Shown piece by piece: positions 59,023-64,000 of a DNA stretch of 64,000 bases (positions are counted from its first letter, which is position 1; each line of letters starts with the position of its first letter). Location of the stretch: positions 124,001-188,000 of the forward strand of contig NZ_JACJJK010000005.1 of assembly GCF_016899935.1 (NCBI RefSeq). The letters run 5' to 3'. Under the pieces are notes generated by a model. The model saw nothing but the letters and a program-made list of their open reading frames with translations, had not been told where the DNA came from and did not search any database. Made by a program: the position numbers and the translations under genes. Origin of the DNA: Olsenella uli (GTDB taxonomy: Bacteria; Actinomycetota; Coriobacteriia; Coriobacteriales; Atopobiaceae).

Positions 59023-59667
59023 CTACGGCCGCACCACGAGGCTCGCCTGCGTGAGCCGCTGCGCGATCACGTACATGTTGGTGACCTCGCCCACGGCCAG
59101 CGTGTCCGCGATGCCGTAGTGGTCGAGACAGGTTCCGCAGGTGAGCACCTCCACGCCGGAAGCCGCCAAGCCGCGCAGGTCCTCGAGCGCCGCCGACCCC
59201 TCGCAGCTGAGGTGCGCGCCGCCGTTGTAGAGCAGCACGGTCGCGGGCAGCTCGTCGAGCTGCGTGAGCGAGTACACGAAGCTCCCCATGAGCTTGCGCC
59301 CCAGCACGTCGTCGCCGGTGCCCATGCACTCGGAGGTGATGGCCACCACGACGTTCTTCGGCGCGGGCGCTGCAACCGGTGTGCCCGGTACCTCACACGT
59401 CGCCGACTCCGCCTCCGCGTCGCTCACGCCCAGCGCCACGTCCGTGGTCACGGTCACGCGCCATTCCTTCTCGCCCAGGCGCTCGCTCGCCACCGTGCAG
59501 CCCTTGCCCTCACCCATGCGCGTGAGGTTCTGGACCGCAATCTCGTTGTCCACGAGGGTCTCCACGCTGCCCGGGCCTGCCAGCGCGCCCAGCGCCTTGA
59601 GGGTCCGCACCACGGGGATGGGGCACGCCTCGCCCCGCGCGTCGATCGTGAGCACCGTGTCTGCCAT
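59023..59667 (-). CDS. yedF: YedF, sulfurtransferase-like selenium metabolism protein
   Basis: 214 residues. The N-terminal TusA/SirA domain has the CPxP motif ARGEACPIPVVRTLKAL with Cys15. The C-terminal DsrE-like domain has NVVVAITSECMGTGDDVLGRKLMGSFVY and GVEVLTCGTCLDHYGI. This two-domain form is the one found with selD and yqeB in genomes with selenium-dependent molybdenum hydroxylases. The ATG at 59667 has GGGAGAG. It probably transfers Se (or S) between the desulfurase and SelD or the hydroxylase. Confidence 0.94.
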   Translation of the reverse strand: MADTVLTIDARGEACPIPVVRTLKALGALAGPGSVETLVDNEIAVQNLTRMGEGKGCTVASERLGEKEWRVTVTTDVALGVSDAEAESATCEVPGTPVAAPAPKNVVVAITSECMGTGDDVLGRKLMGSFVYSLTQLDELPATVLLYNGGAHLSCEGSAALEDLRGLAASGVEVLTCGTCLDHYGIADTLAVGEVTNMYVIAQRLTQASLVVRP

Positions 59668-59739
59668 GTTCTCTCCCATCCGGCCCGTCCGGGCCTCACT
59701 CGGCGGGCGAGAAGAACCTCGGCCCGCGTCTCGTACAGC

Positions 59740-60525
59740 CTACCCCAGCTCCAGTGCCATGAGCGCCGCACCGAGGGCACCCGCGTAGCGTGCCTCCGGG
59801 CAGGTGGTCACGGGCGCGCCGAGCTTCTCGCCAAGCCGCTCCACCACGTACTCATTGTCACAGAGCCCGCCCGTGAGGTAGTACGGCGCCATGCCGCCCG
59901 CCGACCCCACGAGCGCAGCCACGCGGCCCACCACGCTCTCGATCACGCCGCGCGCGATGTTCTCGCGCGGCTCGCCGCGACCGACGAGGCTGATGACCTC
60001 GCTCTCGGCGAAGACGGTGCACATGCTGGAGATCTGCGTCGGCTCGCCGGCACGTGCGAGCGCAGCCAGCTCGTCGTGGCTCACGCCCAGCCGGTCTGCC
60101 ATGACCTCCAGGAAGCGCCCGGTGCCCGCCGCGCACTTGTCGTTCATCACAAACTTGAACACGCGACCGCCGCGCAGGCGAATGACCTTGGTGTCCTGGC
60201 CGCCCACGTCGATCACGGTTCCGCCGGGCCCAAAGAGCCGCGCGGCACCGCGCCCGTGGCACGTGATCTCGGTCACGACCTTGTCCGCGTACGGCACCGC
60301 CACGCGCCCGTAGCCCGTCGCCACCACGCGCGGGTCGAGCGTCGAAAGGTATCTCTCCCCTTTGCACGCCCCCATCGCCGCGCGGGCGCGCTCGGCGGCG
60401 TCCACGCTGGAGAAGCCTGTGGGCATGAGCTCGGTGCGCACGAGCTCGCCAGCGGCGTCCACCATGGCGACCTTCGTGGCCGTGGAGCCGATGTCAACAC
60501 CTATGCCCAGGCGCCCGGACGGCAC
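59740..60525 (-). CDS. 2-hydroxyacyl-CoA dehydratase-type activator ATPase
   Basis: 261 residues of the BadF/BadG/HgdC ASKHA family. GIGVDIGSTATKVAMVD is the first phosphate loop, GTVIDVGGQDTKVI the second. The interface [4Fe-4S] cysteines are in NDKCAAGTGRFLEVMA and SSMCTVFAESEVISL. It injects an electron at low potential into its partner, encoded upstream. GTG at 60525 follows AGGGGGCGAGAAGAAC, so a GAGAAGAAC motif again fills the ribosome-site spacer. Single-partner systems of this kind include YjiL/YjiM double-cubane proteins. Confidence 0.92.
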   Translation of the reverse strand: MPSGRLGIGVDIGSTATKVAMVDAAGELVRTELMPTGFSSVDAAERARAAMGACKGERYLSTLDPRVVATGYGRVAVPYADKVVTEITCHGRGAARLFGPGGTVIDVGGQDTKVIRLRGGRVFKFVMNDKCAAGTGRFLEVMADRLGVSHDELAALARAGEPTQISSMCTVFAESEVISLVGRGEPRENIARGVIESVVGRVAALVGSAGGMAPYYLTGGLCDNEYVVERLGEKLGAPVTTCPEARYAGALGAALMALELG

Positions 60526-60539
60526 GTTCTTCTCGCCCC

Positions 60540-61703
60540 CTACAGCGTCTCGATGAACGCGGCGATGCGCGTCTCGAGCTGACCCATGTCGCCGGCGGAG
60601 TAGTCGGTCTCCACCTTCATGTACGGGATGCCCGCGCCCTCCACGGCGCGCTCCATGCGCGCGGACTCCACGTTGAAGGTGTGGCACGCCGTGAGCACGC
60701 ACTCGATCACGCCGTCCACCTGGTACTTCCCCGCCATCTCGAGCGTCGCGGCAAAGCGGTCGTCGTTTGGCGTCATGACGGAGCAGTTGATCTTGAGGTA
60801 GCGCTCGGCGATCGCGCGCAGGATATCAGGTGCGTCCTCGTCCACCATGAAGCGGTTGGTGCGCTCGCCGGAGCAGTCGTCCTCGCAGACTACCACGCCG
60901 CCGTTGCGCTCGATCGTGGCACCCACCTTGTTGATGACGCCGCCCACGGGACAGCCGGTGATGAGGATGCGCTTGGCGCCCGCGCTGATAGGGCTGCCGC
61001 CTGCCTGGGCCTCCGCGCGGCGCTGCTCGCACAGGCGCTCGAGGCTCTCCACATACGCGCGCACGTCAAAGTTGAACGTGCCCGCGAACATCGTGCTCAT
61101 GAGCTCAACGCCGCTCATCGCCGGCGGCACGCTCCGCTGCAGGTCGTAGAGGGCCAGGATCGCGCGGCGCAGACGGTTGCGCAGACGCGCAGCCTCACGC
61201 AGGGCGTCGTCGGTGATCTGGATGCCGTAGAGTTGCTCGAGCGCCCGTTTAAGACCAACGACCTCCTGGTACCAGCCCTCGCGCTCGTGCTCGCGCGAGC
61301 GTCCCTGCGGCAGATGCAGCACATAGGTGGGCTTGAGCTCGTTTAGCAGCTCGTACATCTTCTTCTTGCCGTCGCAGGTGGTCTCGCCCACGATGAGGTC
61401 GCTGAAGTGCGTGAACGGGCACTTCTGCGAGTATGCAAAGCCGTAGGTGGACTTGATGAGCGGACAGAGGTTGGCCGGCAGGACCTCCTCTGCCGCGGGG
61501 ATGACCTCGTCGGAGGTGCCGCAGAGCCCCACCCCGGAGGCACCCGCGGCATCAATTACCTCGAGCGGTGTGTAGCTGCAGAGATAGCCCACCAGACGCC
61601 CGCCCGCCTGCTTGAAGTCCTTCACCTTGAGAAAGCTCTGGCGGCGCTGTTCGTTGAACTCCTCGAAGGTGCGCGGGAGCTCGAGGGTGGCAGGCGTGGG
61701 CAT
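60540..61703 (-). CDS. 2-hydroxyacyl-CoA dehydratase family protein (double-cubane type)
   Basis: 387 residues. HgdB-family pattern: [95 protein letters not shown], then NDDRFA and [17 protein letters not shown]. Many cysteines can hold an iron-sulfur cluster. Only one such subunit is present with one activator, which fits the double-cubane proteins (YjiM type) rather than a two-subunit dehydratase. The ATG at 61703 has AGGAGG. Its presence among selenium genes recurs in other genomes; the substrate is unknown. Confidence 0.9.
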   Translation of the reverse strand: MPTPATLELPRTFEEFNEQRRQSFLKVKDFKQAGGRLVGYLCSYTPLEVIDAAGASGVGLCGTSDEVIPAAEEVLPANLCPLIKSTYGFAYSQKCPFTHFSDLIVGETTCDGKKKMYELLNELKPTYVLHLPQGRSREHEREGWYQEVVGLKRALEQLYGIQITDDALREAARLRNRLRRAILALYDLQRSVPPAMSGVELMSTMFAGTFNFDVRAYVESLERLCEQRRAEAQAGGSPISAGAKRILITGCPVGGVINKVGATIERNGGVVVCEDDCSGERTNRFMVDEDAPDILRAIAERYLKINCSVMTPNDDRFAATLEMAGKYQVDGVIECVLTACHTFNVESARMERAVEGAGIPYMKVETDYSAGDMGQLETRIAAFIETL

Positions 61704-61760
61704 GTCTCCTCCTGACGTCGTCGAAAAATGAGTTTGGCATCCAAACAAAGAGTAATACAG

Positions 61761-61784
61761 CGTTATAGTTTGGAAACTACAATG
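61761..61784. promoter_or_regulatory. 24-bp palindromic operator, copy 2
   Basis: CGTTATAGTTT, GG, AAACTACAATG: same length and same first seven bases as the palindrome at 57298-57321, with one A/G and one A/C variation in the right half. It lies between the divergent dehydratase-family and yqeC genes. Confidence 0.65.
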
Positions 61785-61825
61785 CGGCAGACGGTAGGAT
61801 TGTGTCGAGGAGCACAAAGGGGGCG

Positions 61826-62494
61826 ATGAGCATGGCGCTGGCAGAGACTCTGGGCGTAAGGCCCGGCGTGACGTCGGTCATCGGCAGCGGCGGCAAGACG
61901 TCGCTCCTCGCGGCACTCGCGCGCGAGCTGCCGGGCACGGTTGTGCTCACCACCACGACGCACATCCTGCCGTTCCCGAACGTGCCGCTCGCGGCCTCGG
62001 CCGACGTCAACGACGTGCGTGCCGCCCTCGCGAAGTCGCGCGTCGTCTGCGTGGGGTCGCAGGCCGAGAAGAACGGCAAGCTCGTGACCCCCGAGCTCGG
62101 CGTCGACGCGCTGGCGTCCCTCGCGGACTACGTCCTTGTGGAGGCCGACGGCGCCCGGCGGCTGCCGCTCAAGGCGCACGCCGCCTGGGAGCCCGTCATC
62201 CCCGCGTGCTCCGGCCGCACGGTCCTCGTGCTCGGCGCCTCCGGCCTCGACCGCCCTGTGCGCGAAGCCGTGCACCGCCCGGAGCTCTTCTGCGAGCTCG
62301 CCGGCTGCTTGCCGGACGACCCCGCCACCCCGGAGCTCGTCGCCCGCGCGGCCAACGCCGAGGCCCTCGCCGACGTCGCCCTCGTCAACCAGGCCGACGT
62401 CGCCCCCGAGCGCTCACGCGACCTCGCCGCCCTGCTCGACGTGCCGGCCGTCACGGGCAGCCTGCGCGCCGGCAGCGCCACATCACCTCGCTAA
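61826..62494 (+). CDS. yqeC: YqeC, selenium-dependent hydroxylase accessory protein
   Basis: 222 residues. YqeC pattern: P-loop [58 protein letters not shown] and [11 protein letters not shown] putative GTP/ATP-dependent factor specific to genomes with selenium-dependent molybdenum hydroxylases. The ATG at 61826 has AAAGGGGG. It is divergent from the dehydratase-family gene, with the shared palindrome between. The stop TAA (62492-62494) overlaps the first bases of a 98-bp inverted-repeat element, so the native C-terminus may have been cut. Confidence 0.92.
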   Translation: MSMALAETLGVRPGVTSVIGSGGKTSLLAALARELPGTVVLTTTTHILPFPNVPLAASADVNDVRAALAKSRVVCVGSQAEKNGKLVTPELGVDALASLADYVLVEADGARRLPLKAHAAWEPVIPACSGRTVLVLGASGLDRPVREAVHRPELFCELAGCLPDDPATPELVARAANAEALADVALVNQADVAPERSRDLAALLDVPAVTGSLRAGSATSPR

Positions 62495-62590
62495 AACCTC
62501 ACAGGTGGTGTTTGTCATTTTTAACGATATAATACTTAGGTTTATCTACGCAACGTATGCATGAAAATAGACCTACCACCTGTGAGGTTT
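62493..62590. repeat. About 98-bp inverted-repeat element, family C, copy 2
   Basis: AAAACCTCACAGGTGGTG at 62493-62510 and its complement ending at 62590. The AT-rich centre (TTAACGATATAATACTTAGG) is unrelated to that of copy 1 at 37905-38003. Confidence 0.88.
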
Positions 62591-62624
62591 GTGGCCAAGC
62601 AAAAGGACGGCCGAGAAAAGCGTC

Positions 62625-62660
62625 GGCCCGCCCGGGCGCTGGGTGCGCTCCGGACGGGCC
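62625..62660 (-). terminator. Terminator after ridA
   Basis: On the minus strand GGCCCGTCCGGAGCGC pairs with GCGCCCGGGCGGGCC with one or two mismatches, followed by GACGCTTTTCT. It lies about 20 bases after the ridA stop. Confidence 0.75.
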
Positions 62661-62680
62661 GCTCAGGCGTGTGGCAGAGC

Positions 62681-63067
62681 CTACAGGTAGGCCACGGCCT
62701 TGATCTCGACCTTGGCGGCCTTGGGCAGCGCGGCCACCTCGAAGGCGGCGCGGCTGGGATACGGCGCGGTGAAGAACTCGCCATAGACCTCGTTCATGGC
62801 GCCGAAGTCGGCGATGTCGTCGAGAAGGACGGTGACCTCGGCCACGTCGGCCATGGAGGCGCCGGCGGCCTCGAGGATGTTCTTGATGTTGGTGAGGCTC
62901 TGGCGCGTCTGGGCCTGGATGTCCTCGCCGGCGAACTCGCCGGTCGCCGGGTCGATCGGCAGCTGGCCGGACACGTGGATCGCGCGCGTGCCGGTCGCGG
63001 CCACCGCCGCGGAGTAGGGGCCGAGCGCCGCAGGCGCCTTGTCGGTGACGATTGCCTCGAGTGCCAT
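62681..63067 (-). CDS. ridA: RidA-family reactive enamine/imine deaminase
   Basis: 128 residues. Family pattern: GPYSAAVAATGTRAIHVSGQLPIDPATG, then NIKNILEAAGASMADVAEVTV, and the catalytic arginine in PYPSRAAFEVAALPK. It hydrolyses reactive imines such as 2-aminoacrylate. Members in purine and hydantoin gene clusters may act on aminoacrylate or ureido intermediates. The ATG at 63067 follows AAAGGAGAAGAAC, in which a GAGAAGAAC motif doubles as the ribosome site. The hydantoinase gene lies 54 bases downstream of the start, on the same strand but upstream in transcription. Confidence 0.94.
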   Translation of the reverse strand: MALEAIVTDKAPAALGPYSAAVAATGTRAIHVSGQLPIDPATGEFAGEDIQAQTRQSLTNIKNILEAAGASMADVAEVTVLLDDIADFGAMNEVYGEFFTAPYPSRAAFEVAALPKAAKVEIKAVAYL

Positions 63068-63121
63068 GTTCTTCTCCTTTGTCTTGGGCGCGCGGGCAGC
63101 GGGCGCCGCGCGCGATTAACG

Positions 63122-64000
63122 CTATCTTGCCACGTAGCGGCCGGGGGTGGGGCCGCAGGGCTCGCCGTCACGGGCCACGAGCTCGCCGCCCACGTAGACG
63201 AGGTGAGCGCGCCCGTGCGCCTCGAAGCCCTCCCACGGCGTGTAGTCCACGGCCTGATGCTGCGTCGCCGCGCTGATGGTCCAGCGCGCGGACGGGTCCC
63301 ACACGCAGACATCGGCCGCGGCGCCCACGGCGAGCCGCCCGCGCTCCGGCCACAGGCCAAACGTCCGCGCCGGTCCCTCCGAGAGCAGCCGGCAGAGCTC
63401 CATCGGGCCGAGCTGGCCCTCAAAGCTCGTGGCCATCACGGCCGGGCGGTGCTCGATGCCGGGCCCGCCGTTGGGGATTTTGGTGAAGTCTCCGCGACCC
63501 CGGTCCTTCTGGCCGTGCAGGTTGAACGAGCAGTGGTCCGTCGCGATGGAGTCCACCTCGCCGGCGAGCACGGCCCCGCGCAGCGCGCGCACGTCCGACG
63601 GCTTGCGCAGCGGCGGGCTCATCACGTACTTGGCACCCGCGAAGCCGTCGTCGCCGGCCTCGAGGTAGCGCGTGTCGTCCAGCGTGAGGTACTGCGGGCA
63701 GGTCTCCACGTAGATGCCCCGCTGGCCGCGCGCCCGGGAAGCGCGCACGGCGGCCAGCCCCAGCTCCGTGGACAGGTGCACCACGTTCACGCGCGCGCCC
63801 GCGATCTGCGCCAGGTAGAGCAGGCGGGAGACGGCGTCCGCCTCGGCCTCGGCCGGGCGAGAGAGCGGGTGCCCCTCCGGGCCCGTGATGCCGGCCGCCA
63901 GCACCTGGCGCTGCAGCTCGTTCACCACGTCGCCGTTCTCGCAGTGGACGCAGAGCACGGCATCCAGGTCGCGCACCACCTCCAGGCAGCGTAGCGTCTC
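63122..64000 (-). CDS. D-hydantoinase/dihydropyrimidinase family amidohydrolase (5' part outside window)
   Basis: About 292 C-terminal residues. Metal and substrate motifs: LCVHCENGDVV, NVVHLSTELGLAAV, CPQYLTLDD, SPPLRKPSDVRAL and the catalytic aspartate in SIATDHCSFN. The tail has GRLAVGAAADVCVWDPSARW, typical of cyclic amidohydrolases. It opens hydantoin or dihydropyrimidine rings. Beside selenium-molybdenum maturation genes and ridA it fits the purine/hydantoin catabolic clusters of anaerobic gut bacteria; the hydroxylase itself should lie beyond the window. Confidence 0.92.
   Translation of the reverse strand, partial: ETLRCLEVVRDLDAVLCVHCENGDVVNELQRQVLAAGITGPEGHPLSRPAEAEADAVSRLLYLAQIAGARVNVVHLSTELGLAAVRASRARGQRGIYVETCPQYLTLDDTRYLEAGDDGFAGAKYVMSPPLRKPSDVRALRGAVLAGEVDSIATDHCSFNLHGQKDRGRGDFTKIPNGGPGIEHRPAVMATSFEGQLGPMELCRLLSEGPARTFGLWPERGRLAVGAAADVCVWDPSARWTISAATQHQAVDYTPWEGFEAHGRAHLVYVGGELVARDGEPCGPTPGRYVAR

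Overview
The window is GC-rich, densely coded bacterial chromosome. High GC, heavy use of GTG/TTG starts, strong GGAGG ribosome sites and the gene content (thi operon under a TPP riboswitch, indolepyruvate ferredoxin oxidoreductase, selenium/molybdenum accessory genes, a hydantoinase, many small ABC exporters) suggest an anaerobic, host-associated actinobacterium, most likely of class Coriobacteriia (Olsenella/Collinsella-like). That placement is inference from gene content only. I saw no rRNA, tRNA, CRISPR array, phage, transposase gene or replication origin.

Layout. 1-2228: the two halves of a heterodimeric ABC exporter. 2742-7980: aspS, a HAD phosphatase, a small unknown protein, glycerol dehydrogenase and a glucose-type EIIA. 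8087-12950: a complete Bce-type antimicrobial-peptide sensing and resistance module (permease, ATPase, intramembrane-sensing kinase, regulator). 13267-17377: an acyl/aryl-CoA ligase and indolepyruvate:ferredoxin oxidoreductase (iorAB). 17696-19917: a DUF1508 protein, selD and a HigBA toxin-antitoxin pair. 20051-26703: thiamin operon thiC-thiS-thiF-thiG-thiH-tenI-thiE-thiD behind a TPP riboswitch. 26846-32011: a D,D-carboxypeptidase and an ABC exporter with its GntR regulator. 32090-34171: a two-component-system remnant, a DedA-like protein and a ParE/Phd-type pair. 34313-37820: an ECF-sigma/membrane-protein/ABC operon. 38029-43796: methyltransferase/TetR pair, TipAS regulator, GNAT/RelB-like pair, DUF2200 and an MFS carrier. 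43863-46221: TetR/ABC operon. 46307-48315: small accessory genes and a frameshifted regulator. 48965-50982: GntR/ABC operon.

50979-62494 is the functional highlight. With selD further upstream, it holds nearly all genes linked to the labile-selenium cofactor of selenium-dependent molybdenum hydroxylases: a YqeB-XdhC fusion, an EF2568-type cysteine desulfurase, a DUF3343 Se/S carrier, YedF, YqeC, a 2-hydroxyacyl-CoA-dehydratase-type activator and its partner, and a FecCD-type importer with DUF364 and P-loop partners that I suspect carries an oxyanion such as molybdate or tungstate. RidA and a hydantoinase follow, pointing to purine/hydantoin catabolism just beyond the window. Two matching 24-bp palindromes sit before yqeB-xdhC and between yqeC and the dehydratase genes, so one regulator, possibly ModE-like, may control them.

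Two genome-scale patterns stand out. (1) A nonamer, GAGAAGRAC, occurs about once per kb on either strand, both between and inside genes. It forms inverted pairs and clusters at start codons, like a DNA-uptake signal. (2) Many intergenic spaces hold palindromic elements: 31-bp, 27-bp, about 80-bp and about 98-bp families plus several single-copy long hairpins. They repeatedly abut or supply stop codons, and in two cases lie in frame inside genes.
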